From positions 3,596,001 through 3,660,000 of the forward strand of contig JAMPIQ010000003.1 in the NCBI GenBank assembly GCA_024699855.1: 64,000 nt of DNA, read 5' to 3'. Shown in pieces: positions 55,584 through 64,000 of this stretch. This DNA is from Aphelenchoides besseyi (Eukaryota; Nematoda; Chromadorea; Rhabditida; Aphelenchoididae). The notes below the pieces were generated by a model, which was given only the letters and a program-made list of their open reading frames with translations, was not told the DNA's origin and made no database searches. The stretch's first letter is position 1, and every line of letters begins with the position of its first letter. Both the position numbers and the translations under genes were made by a program.

Positions 55584-57626
55584 CTAAGTCGATTTTTGGG
55601 CGTTCCAGTGTTTTTTGAATTGATCTGCAAATTCCAGAAGCAGATCGACGGCTGATGGAGTTGTGCTGGTGGTGTTTTGTTCGCCCTGCTAAAACAATCT
55701 TGTCGTTTGCTGAAACATCCGTTGTACTCACTCGTAAAGATCGATAAGATTTATGATTGCAACATTGAGTTGGCGAACATTGTCGGTAGTTTTCTTGACA
55801 TGAACATCGTCTTCCACCATTTAAGCCGCCGATCGTAATCATAACGCATGGAGTTACGGGAACTTCATCAGCTAAAGATCGAACAGTGTAATTTTTGAGG
55901 ACAATCAACCAACCAAACGGTCCAATTGAGTTGACAGGGGGCGGTCCATACGAATAAGTGGGATAGACGGGGGCCGGGCGAAAGGGTTGTTGAATAATGT
56001 CGTAGTAGGAACGTCCAAGATTTTGATTTGATGTCGACGAATAGGGTAACGATGCCGGTGAAACGATCGGAGGCCGTGGAGCGGGCGTTGGAGACTAAAA
56101 TGTCACAGTAAAACAAACGAAGTTAATCAACCCAACCGGAAGTGTTGGCTGAGGTGTAGGTAACGGAGTGGTAAAAGGAGTTGAAGTCAATGTAGGTTCT
56201 GGCAAAATTGATGGTTGATTTCGTTGTCTAGGAAAATACAATTGATCTAAACGTTATTTTTATTTAGAGCTTATGGTAAGTTTAATACCCGGTTGCGGTG
56301 GAACAAGAGGTTGACGGACCGGATTGTTTAAAACTGGTGATGAGACGGGATTGTAATTCGGTTGAATACCGTTATTGATGGCGACATTTGGACTACACAA
56401 ACAAAGCGGATTGCCAGATGGATATCGTTGACCGTTGGGATCAGAACGAATTACACTTACGATTACTTCCATGCATGGACACTGACGATTTAGTGGAGGC
56501 AAATTGTTGACAGAGTCAACTATGCCGTTACCTTCGGGAACTCGATATGTTGGGACCTGAAAAAGATAGTTTGTTTGATTGAGTTGTTACAAATCTACTT
56601 GATTTTGTCGAAGCGGAAAACTCGGCGGCGTTTGTTGAATTGGTCCTTCATAGGTGTTTGGATCACGATAATTCTGAAGATCTGGAGGTAAAGGTAACAA
56701 AGGTTTTGATGACTGGGCATAGCCGGGAGTTGATGGCGCAAGCGCTGCAATCGGCGGTGGAACGGTAGTTAACTCGGAGGCGTATTGGTTTTGTTGGTTA
56801 AAATCGTTTGGAAGATATTGTGGCGGTGGTAATGCTTCTTGTCGATTCTGTTGTCTAATTGGTGCAGCATTTGCAGTTGGACGATTCCACGGGAAGAACT
56901 GAGGTGGTGAGGGACGTTGCTAAAACGTACAAAATAAGTGCACGTGAAATAAATGAGCCAACCGTTTGACCGCCAATACACGTACAATCCCATTGCTGCT
57001 GTTGTTGTTGAAGTTCAAAGTACGGAGAATCCGAAGCAACAGGCGGTTCACCTAAACCACCGGGTGTACAGGAGCAGTGAGAAAGCGGTTCGACTTGTTG
57101 CAAAATTTGTTGTAATTCACGTTGTTGTTGTATTGGATTGCTTGCCTAAATTCACGTCTAGTTATTCGCAGTCCTCTTTCCGTAAACATGCCGAGTTACA
57201 CGTGCATCGATACGTGCTATCCAACGGATCTAAGCCGGGTCCCAAGGCTGATGTTCCTGGTGGAGCAAATCGAACGTTTAGACACGTGCAATGTTGTCGT
57301 TTCGTTCGCAGTAGCACCTTTTCGTTTCGTCTTCCAGTTGTTGAAACGACCGTTGGCGACGGTTCGATTCGCGCAAAAGTCTAAAGTGCGGAAAAATTAA
57401 ATCGGATTGAGCGCAATGACGAGAATTCGAAGACCTCAAAAGAATTTCCGCATTACAACACGGAAACTGACTAATAGGTTTAAAGTGTAGATTACGACAT
57501 CTACGGAAACATTTCGATTATGGTAGTTGAAACCCATGATTCGATAATCAAACATACCGTTTCGACCACGAGAACGCCAATCAGAAACCAAAACGCCAGA
57601 AGGCGAACAACATCAGAAGTTGACAT
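55584..57626 (-). CDS. Secreted CxC-, Pro- and Gln-rich protein
   Basis: Start at 57626 with a hydrophobic leader (MSTSDVVRLLAFWFLIGVLV). Downstream segments carry repeated Cys-x-Cys pairs in Pro/Gln-rich text: HCTCLNVRFAPPG, YRCTCNSACL, HCSCTPGGLGEPP, a poly-Gln run then WDCTCIGG, RQCPCMEVIVSVIRSDPNG, NPLCLCSPNVAINNG, GGRRCSCQENYRQCSP. The last exon ends FADQFKKHWNAQKST at 55584, reached through the donor TTACGA|gtgagt. The pattern suggests a cross-linked extracellular matrix, cuticle or eggshell component. It is not a collagen (no Gly-x-y repeat). Several middle exon boundaries, especially before the segment ASNPIQQQRELQQILQQV, were not resolved. Family not recognised. Confidence 0.6.
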
Positions 57627-57826
57627 TTGAAACAAAAAAACTTCAATGGCAAGCAATAGGCGATCTAAACGACTTGAACATTACTGTTGAAGAATAACGA
57701 ATGAAACGACGCGACAGTTACGCGCTGTTTAATGATAAAGAAAGTCGATAGATAGCCACGCGTTACGTCACGTTCATCAAGCTACTGGATCGTATTTCCA
57801 GCACGTGGCTAATGGTTTATAACCAA

Positions 57827-58780
57827 TTGGCGCGAAAGAGTGACCGTCCGACTACTCGTGTTCACGTTGCGTTTGTCGATCTCATTACGAGACTATCAAA
57901 TTCCGACTCAAACGCTAAAGAGCTCGGAGAACTGACTGGCGATTTAGCGCACAATCGACGTCCGGTTTGCAATTGTTTGATCGGCGAGTTTGCGAAATTT
58001 CGTGGTCCAATTGAATAGACGACTCGCCGCGAAGAACGCCCGACGAATGGACGCAGAAGGCGGGATCTGCTAATCAGGCGGAAACGTCCGGTTTGATTGC
58101 GAGTCACTTTGGCATCAGCTCTAACGATCAACAACCATCGCTTGGTGGATTGACTACCAATGCAAAGAACACGACCAATCGGTGAGCTGATAGCTGGGAT
58201 CTTGTAGAAGCAAACAGAACTAGTGAGAAGAACTTTTGATTATGAAAATAATCGAGAATAGAAAACAGTCGATTGGTCTTGTTTGTGAGAGACGGTCGGT
58301 TACAACTCTCGGTTTTTGTTAAGCGGATCGGTTGTATCGGGAACTTGTACGCAGCAAACAAGCAACATGCTGAATACACGCGTACACAGTCTCTGAAGAA
58401 CAAGAACGATTAGGGCAAGTGGGCTGTTCGCTTTATGGTCAACAGACTTGTGAGCAGAAGCGTCGAAAACTTCCGGTCACTACGATCGACAAAAATAACT
58501 GCAAACTCTTTTTGTGCTCATAATCGATGTAAAAAGAGTCGAAGATCAAGTTCGTTGCGGTAATTTAATTCCCCGTTTTGTAGTCGTCGACCGCTTTCGA
58601 AGGTCCGTGAGTTTGGTGGTCATTTTCGCCATTCTTTGTTTGTTTTCAATAATTCCAGTTTCCAGTTGTTGATTTCTCTGAGTGAATTCACATGGGAAAA
58701 CGAACAGAACTCATAGGCACATTGAGTACCACTCACAACGATTATTAACAGTTCAAAAGGAGCTAATGGCTTTTGCTATA
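57827..58780. repeat. Inverted repeat, right arm (~954 bp)
   Basis: Reverse complement of 6,960-7,912, with one extra T. Starts at ttggcgcgaaagagtgaccg and ends ggcttttgctata; flanking DNA differs from the left arm. A frame on its plus strand begins MVYNQLARKSDRPTTRVHV, so the first residues come from local flank rather than from the MKLRETIS leader found at the left arm. The extra base breaks the 68-codon frame that is open in the left arm, so this arm looks like the non-coding duplicate. Confidence 0.95.
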
Positions 58781-60400
58781 CTCTCACGTATCCTTGTTCA
58801 ACATCCATTTATTGACTAGAAGTAAAAATATTCTGCGTATTATGTGTGGTACGGGAGTTGCGTGTCTTAAAAGCACAATGTATAATGTGTATTAAGATAC
58901 AAAAGCTAAAGCATACAGTAACTAGGTAGTAGCCAAACATGATCCTAAACTTGTCCACAAACTCAATAACAAGCACCTACAAGAACCAAAAATTGTTTGC
59001 TTGAAATTTCCGCTTGGACGACATGAAAACGAAAACGACTCATTACACGAATCAATTCTTGGATTATCTCCCAGTAGCAATGAACTCGTAGCTCAGTTGT
59101 ATGAGCAAAAACAATGTTCAACGGCTAGACGTGGTGTATTTAAGAACCCACTCTTTTCGGTGCCATTGGCAGACGTCTTTTTGTGTTGAGATTCGAAATG
59201 TTCAACGAAGTAAAACGACGAAAAATTAATGTAGGGGAGACGGCCGTTGATTTCGTCAATCGGGCGATTCCAAAACCACGGCTTCGTACAAGTTTGGAGG
59301 GTTTGACAGTGGAAACCAACGTTTTTGCATGGGCCAGCAGTTAATAGGTACAAGAACGGTTTTGTTTGATGGCTAATAACGATAGTTCATAATCGATTCT
59401 TCTAAAAGCCAAGTAATTACGATCTGAAAAAAGTCATTAGGATGGAATTCTGTAAATACCAAGACTATGAAGCTGCGTATTCGAACGAAATTCAATGAAC
59501 AAAATGTCGCATTAAGTTGCGCTGTTGTTTGCGTATTTAAGAAGAGTTTTTTAAAGAACTGTAGAACATTGCCTTAGCTTCAATTTGACACCAAATATGC
59601 ATTATTCTGAAATTTCTCTATAGAAATTGGTTTTGACAGCAGCAAATCGATTGGAAATTCTGCGAGCAAAAATCTGGACACTTTTCTTGTGAAAAATTTC
59701 GTTCAGTTTTCCCATTATTTTTCTTATTTATTTACTGCAATGGCTCCAAGAGTTAAAACTATTCTAAAAATCGAGCAGTTGATTTTAAAATTACGAGATG
59801 TTGACGAGCTGATATTCAAAGAAATTGGAGGTAGCGTATCAATGGTCTCAAATCCCTACTTCTTATCTTTCCAAATTGATCGAGTCAATGCCCCGCCGTT
59901 GTCAAGTCGTAATCAAGCAAAAAGGATTTGCGACAAAATATTGATCTCAACTGATTAAAATTAGCCAAATAAACCGATGCTTCTTTTGTTTGTTGCACAT
60001 GTCTGCAAAATTGTCCAGATTTTTGCTCGCTACTGTAGTTCATTAACTTATTTGCGCAGTCATCTTACAAAACGACAATAAGTTGAAGTTAAGGCCTTCA
60101 AGTGCTATAGTGTAAAGCGAGATTGTTGATTTGATAGTAACATGTTTAGACAGTTCAAACAACTACTCCGCGTTTCGTCACGAGCTCTTCCCATTAAAAC
60201 CTCAAAAAACCTGTAAGATAATTTCACTAATCAGTTTTAACATGAAATCGAGATTGTTATTGAGATCCATCGGAGTTTGCTGCAGTGTAAAAGTCAGTGC
60301 ATCAGAAGGCTAATCGATCGTGTGATTCGGCTTCTTTACAATAGAGTTCCGACGGGTTTTCATCAGAATCGTTGCTGGTAATATATATGGGGTTTCTAGC
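58781..60400. other. AT-rich, no confident gene; small ORFs
   Basis: Small plus-strand frames at 59,001-59,189 (MKFPLGRHENENDSLHESIL) and 59,740-59,958 (MAPRVKTILKIEQLILKLRD, VDELIFKEIGG) start with ATG and look mildly protein-like, but have no signal peptide, domain or splice context. Could be short real genes. Otherwise non-coding. Confidence 0.3.
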
Positions 60401-60414
60401 GCAGTGGGTTTTCT

Positions 60415-60610
60415 TTAAGCGCAGTATATATTTACTTGATAAAAGAGGTCAAAATCACACGCATGCAAAAGCTTAAAAATTTTCTATTACAGTGACATTT
60501 CCTTTAACAGAGTGTATATTTCCTTGATAAAAAGGATCAAAATCACGCAAGCTTTTGCATGAAATATCATTTACAGTGCATTACATATTTTTATTGATAA
60601 AAATGTCTTT
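60415..60610. repeat. Imperfect ~75-90 bp direct repeats
   Basis: The string tatatttacttgataaaa followed by gaggtcaaaatcac (about 60,426) recurs as tatatttccttgataaaa followed by aggatcaaaatcac (about 60,513), with a degenerate third start (tatttttattgataaaaa, about 60,588). Each copy also carries a tttacagtg-like element. This looks like a short degenerate AT-rich tandem array. Confidence 0.6.
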
Positions 60611-60920
60611 GAATATTCTCACGAAAACAATTGGCAATGCAAGTCAACCGTTCTCAAAGTTTTGGCGCTTTTTATTTTTGTTGTGGTTATTTGTATTTTT
60701 TATTGCTCAGTTTTCTACTTATTGTAACTACATTCTAACTATTTCTTTCTAACAAAAATGGATTGTAATATCAAAAAAGAGTTGATTGAAGAGATAAATC
60801 AACTTGCTATCAAACAAGAACAGTGGGTTTAAAATTTGCAATTTTCTTTCTCTATCCAAACTATAAAAACTTTCTGCGTCCATGTTTTCTCATTCGTTTT
60901 GCTTTTTCAGCTTGCTCGAT

Positions 60921-61315
60921 ATGCCTTCTCGAATCACCAGCGCTATTCTCGAAATTCCACCTGCTTACACGGTTGACGTGCAAGTTGAAGCGGTTGAGAT
61001 CTCCGGCGCTAACAAAGTGCCAATCGACGACTTTGAGCATGGTCCGGTCAAGCAATACTCGACTCAGATCATCTACTCGCGCAACAAAGTGATCTTGCAT
61101 GATGTCCGCCGGAAGGTTAGTCATTTTTCTTACAATTTTGCTCATTCTTTTAGGGTTTGAACGAAGATGCAGAAGAGATGGAGTTAGCTCGCAACGACTT
61201 GGTTCTCACTTCCAATGATGCTGACGAATTTGTTAATTTTGTCACGGATTTAAAGGCCGCCGACTACTCCGAACGTCCGACTCAAGTAAGTATTTTAAGT
61301 CGAGATATCCCCTAA
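60921..61315 (+). CDS. Unrecognised small protein, possibly 3'-incomplete
   Basis: ATG at 60921 just after an acceptor-like ttttcag. Exons 60921-61115 and 61154-61285 code 109 residues: MPSRITSAILEIPPAYTVDV, QVEAVEISGANKVPIDDFEH, YSRNKVILHDVRRKGLNEDA, NDADEFVNFVTDLKAADYSE, ending RPTQ. There the frame either meets a donor (gtaag at 61,286) or reads on to a stop at about 61,315. No signal peptide or helix. Further exons may lie beyond the LINE remnant at 61.4-62.0 kb, which would then sit in an intron. Family not recognised. Confidence 0.5.
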
Positions 61316-61365
61316 CATAATCGGCAATGATGATGGTGATAGTGACGGTGATGATGGGGAGAAAT
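61315..61365. repeat. GATGRTG simple repeat
   Basis: Short run of gatgatggtgatagtgacgg type triplets; low-complexity DNA next to the retroelement remnant. Confidence 0.6.
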
Positions 61366-61439
61366 TGTACTTGACGATCGGAAGCAAAATGTTAAACTTA
61401 TAGATTGAAGTATGAAGAGTACGTATTTGAAATTTTTTA

Positions 61440-62012
61440 CATTTTTGCTCCAAATAAAATGAAACGGTTTCTCACCGACAAATCAGTGGCCAACAAGCTG
61501 AAACGGCACTACTTCAACACAGTGATCATCCCAGCAATGCTATACGGTGCAGAAACTTGGGCAACGACCGATGGTAATCTGGAACGACTGGTCAAAACCC
61601 AACGTGCTATGGAGCGCCAAATGATCGGAGTGCGACTTAAAGACAAGAAGCCTTCACTTTGGGTAAGACAACAGTTCCAACTAATGGATGTAGTTGCAGC
61701 CGCACGGATGCAAAGATGGAAATTCGCCGCACAACTTCTCTGATCACACGACAATCACTGTACCCAAAAGCTTACTTTATGGACTCCAACAACCAAAAGT
61801 GTGTTTGGCGATGGCAGACCTAAAACAAAATGGGAAGATGCAATTCGGAAACACGTGGGTCAAGACCGCATGATCCTGCACAACTTCCAATAATCAAGAG
61901 CTGCACGAGACAAAAGGAATGGAAGCAAATGGGAAGAACGTTCGCAACCCCTCTACAGCAAAAACCAAAAAGGCAACGACGAACATGACGAACCAACACG
62001 GAATTCTTCTTG
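61440..62012 (+). mobile_element. LINE (non-LTR retrotransposon) 3' remnant
   Basis: The plus strand codes the C-terminal end of an endonuclease-reverse transcriptase: NTVIIPAMLYGAETWATTDG, LVKTQRAMERQMIGVRLKDK, then QFQLMDVVAAARMQRWKFAA. After a stop at 61,741 the same kind of sequence continues (LTLWTPTTKSVFGDGRPKTK, WEDAIRKHVGQDR, SRAARDKRNGSKWEERSQPL), again interrupted by a stop near 61,894. The palm domain with the YxDD site is missing, so this is a 5'-truncated dead copy, typical of incomplete reverse transcription. The CR1/RTE-like group is plausible; the exact clade is not determined. Confidence 0.85.
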
Positions 62013-62432
62013 ATCACTTAATGTTCAATTGTGTCTGTCCGTTGAATTTGAAAAGTTAAAAAAAAAGTTTGCTCCAAATGCGGGTTCACATATTTTGGTC
62101 GTTACGATGTTTCTCTAAAATGTATATCAGCATTCTAAAAAGCTCAACTAATGAGCGTTACAACGGTATATAATACATGCCTCCAAAATACCTATTCGCA
62201 GAGATACGATCGATGTAATGTGGACGTTTAGATTTTGTGTTTCAGTGCGATCCGGTAGTTAATTGTTGAATTTTCTATCACCCACACAGAACACAACTAA
62301 AGAAAGCGAGCGCCAAAGCCGCGAGTCTTTCTGGTTGGATAATAGCTTTCAATTTTAGTAGCCGTGTCAATTCTAAGCACATCAATGTCCGCGTCTTCTT
62401 TAATAAAAGGTTTATTAACCCAAGTTTGAGGT
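62013..62432. other. No supported gene
   Basis: AT-rich DNA after the LINE remnant; no coding exon seen. Confidence 0.35.
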
Positions 62433-63237
62433 TTGAGTTCAATCATCTACACAAACCAAAACCAACTGGATAAAGAGAACCTCTTCGAGAAGTGTCGTAA
62501 TCGCAACAAAACGTTGCGTACAATTGGCCCGACGGTTAATTATTCGGCGGAAAGTGGGCTATTCAACGAGTGTAAGGCCGATAAAACCAATTCGAAGTTT
62601 AAAGTGCACCGTCGATTGCACACGAGGTTCGTTTTCTTTCTGACTACCGATTGGATGCGTAATTTTTTGTAGAAAATTCAATGGCAAACATCTCCGCAAT
62701 TTACAGCACAAATTCGTTCATCGGCAATTGTAATAACGATTGGTTGCTTGGTCGTCTCGGTAGTTTCGTTGTTATCGTTTTTAGTTCTTTCGTGCTTTGT
62801 GTATTTACGATTACAATCCTACGATTTTTCAGGTTTCCATTCAAAATCGTGACAATGAAGATTGGTGAGTGCTTAATGTGAGGTCATTATTCATTAGGAT
62901 TTTCAGATTTTCACTTCCACGAGATCACCGGAAGCTACAATCGCTATGATGGAAACAATCGAAATGATGGAAATCGAAACAAGAAGCATTCGGAGGAAAG
63001 AGGAAATACGCAAAAACAAGCGGAAGACGTAAGTTGCGAAATGAGGAACACAAAGTGAACATTTCATTTCAGGAATCGTCGTCAAAAAGCCGCGAATTTT
63101 CGACAACAAATTGAAAACTCGCAACAATCACTGGCTACCAAACCAGTGAACCGCGACAACGAAGAAAAACTTCGTCAACAGAAGCTCAAAAATTGGAAAT
63201 ACAGAAACTCCGAACACAATTCGGAGAACGTTTGAAC
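62433..63237 (+). CDS. Provisional gene for a basic Asn/Lys-rich protein
   Basis: Plus-strand segments that can be spliced in frame: about 62,433-62,626 (NQLDKENLFEKCRNRNKTLR, KFKVHRRLHTR), about 62,672-62,730 (KFNGKHLRNLQHKFVHRQL) and 62,907-63,029 (FHFHEITGSYNRYDGNNRND, KKHSEERGNTQKQAED). A different joining uses the frame IFTSTRSPEATIAMMETIEM and ends KNWKYRNSEHNSENV at 63,237. The alternative start at 62,681 (MANISAIYSTNSFIGNCN) would give a membrane helix (SFVVIVFSSFVLCVFTITIL). I cannot choose between these models. No family recognised. Confidence 0.35.
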
Positions 63238-63662
63238 GTCACAACGCCATCGCCCCAACGTTAATGATTAGTGTAATTGTTGTTTCTTTGGTACTTAATG
63301 TTGTTTTTATTTGGTATTCAATAAACTTAAATATTGTTAGTTATTGCCCATTTGTATGAAACGAACGAATGCCTTCCTTTCGGCAACTTCGAAGAGAACA
63401 AACGAAAACAAGCGCAATGGTAAGAGGCGGGGAATCTTTGATTTTCTGCTTCGATGTCAAATGCCAACTCCTTTTCCCATGGCCTTTTAATCGTTCAGTA
63501 CGTTGTTCGACTTTTCATTTCGCGCACATCTGCGCTTTTCCCAATCCCGCGTTTCGATCGTTAGTTTGGCTGCGAATTGTCGATCGTGACGTGAATTCTT
63601 CTACTCGAGTTGTCGTCGCAATTCTTTCCTTGTATCGTTTTCATTGTTGTCTTTCAAAAAAA
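63238..63662. promoter_or_regulatory. Upstream region of the AT-hook gene
   Basis: Non-coding DNA ending at the ATG at 63,663. It begins with the likely polyadenylation region of the previous gene (aataaac near 63,320). No defined promoter motif recognised. Confidence 0.3.
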
Positions 63663-64000
63663 ATGAACTCGCAATTCAGCGATTTGAGCGCCTCGGGCTC
63701 CAATGCCGAGGACCATAAAATTTGGAGTGAGCGGCAAATTTTGTGGTTCGAGTTACCGAAAAACTTGCGGCAAGTACCTAATCAAAAGGAAAAGCAGCTT
63801 TCGCGAGTACCTAATGGAAAGGGAAATCAAACGGGAGTACCTTTTAAGGGAAACAGTTTGCGTGGTGGTGTTAAACGGCCAAAAATTGACACTAAACGAT
63901 CAAACCGTCCCACAGGAAAACCGAAAGGTCGATCACCCAAAAAACGCCGCGGAGGTCCAGGACGACCGAAAAAACCAAAAACTGATTTTCCAATCGAGTC
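63663..64000 (+). CDS. AT-hook-containing basic protein (5' part; runs off the window)
   Basis: ATG at 63663 opens a frame that is still open at the window end. It starts MNSQFSDLSASGSNAEDHKI, then becomes strongly basic. Two near-repeats of a short motif (NLRQVPNQKEKQ, LSRVPNGKGNQ, TGVPFKGN) are followed by RPTGKPKGRSPKKRRGGPG and GPGRPKKPK. The last is an AT-hook core (PGRPKK), which binds the minor groove of AT-rich DNA, so a nuclear chromatin-associated role is likely. The protein's length and other domains are not visible. Confidence 0.65.
   Translation, partial: MNSQFSDLSASGSNAEDHKIWSERQILWFELPKNLRQVPNQKEKQLSRVPNGKGNQTGVPFKGNSLRGGVKRPKIDTKRSNRPTGKPKGRSPKKRRGGPGRPKKPKTDFPIE

Noticed and set aside
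1..64000. CRISPR array, bacterial operons or terminators
   Set aside because: Intron-rich animal genes throughout; no regularly spaced repeats of the CRISPR type.
1..64000. tRNA or rRNA genes
   Set aside because: I looked for the T-loop and A/B-box consensus and found only isolated GTTCGATT-like matches without a cloverleaf.

Overview
This window looks like nuclear DNA from a nematode. Genes are compact, with many introns of about 35-50 bp ending in TTTCAG or TTTTAG. The gene families also fit: SRE-type chemoreceptors, a DUF148 (SXP/RAL-2-like) secreted protein, an FMRFamide-like peptide precursor, a ShKT-domain secreted protein, a FLYWCH zinc finger, divergent short ionotropic-receptor-like proteins and clustered UDP-glucosyl/glucuronosyltransferases. 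I cannot name the species. Exon structures were built by hand from reading frames and GT-AG (occasionally other) splice sites. Where coordinates are listed exon by exon, the frames were checked to sum correctly.

Layout. 0.6-0.85 kb: a decayed exon. 1.3-5.9 kb: three tandem SRE chemoreceptor genes, all minus. 6.5-6.85 kb: a small membrane ORF. 6,960-7,912: first arm of a nearly perfect inverted repeat. 8.0-9.6 kb: GT11 fucosyltransferase-like (+). 9.8-12.6 kb: DDX54/Dbp10 DEAD-box helicase (+). 12.9-13.5 kb: DUF148 secreted protein (-). 13.5-17.3 kb: a long gene-poor stretch. 17.3-18.6 kb: acidic Ser-rich protein (+). 20.9-24.8 kb: two tandem UGTs (+). 24.9-27.5 kb: Ser/Thr-rich secreted protein and a basic MGN-start protein (-). 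28.0-29.1 kb: core-1 galactosyltransferase-like (+). 29.5-30.0 kb: FLP neuropeptide precursor (-). 32.1-33.4 kb: type I membrane protein (-). 33.9-36.4 kb: Hook-type coiled-coil protein (-). 37.7-39.5 kb: third UGT (+). 39.7-40.2 kb: Atg8-like (+). 40.3-41.5 kb: mucin-like protein with ShKT tail (-). 42.6-43.5 kb: cytochrome b561 (+). 43.5-45.1 kb: mucin-like repeat protein (-). 45.5-52.9 kb: two ionotropic-receptor-like genes placed head to head, with a His-Me-finger/FLYWCH gene between them. 53.0-55.4 kb: GLO1 (-), a small membrane protein (-), GOLT1 (+). 55.6-57.6 kb: CxC/Pro/Gln-rich secreted protein (-). 57,827-58,780: second arm of the inverted repeat. 58.8-64 kb: AT-rich, poorly coding DNA with short repeats, a LINE reverse-transcriptase remnant, a small unrecognised gene, a provisional basic-protein gene and the start of an AT-hook gene.

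Two themes connect the genes. One is environment and surface: chemoreceptors, ionotropic-receptor-like proteins, several mucin-like secreted proteins and glycosyltransferases able to modify O-glycans (core-1 GalT, GT11 FucT). The other is detoxification and housekeeping: UGTs, GLO1, Atg8, GOLT1 and DDX54. The most unusual items are (1) a 189-residue protein joining an I-PpoI-like His-Me-finger motif with intact catalytic spacing to a FLYWCH finger, and (2) the ~953-bp inverted repeat, differing by one base, that brackets about 50 kb.
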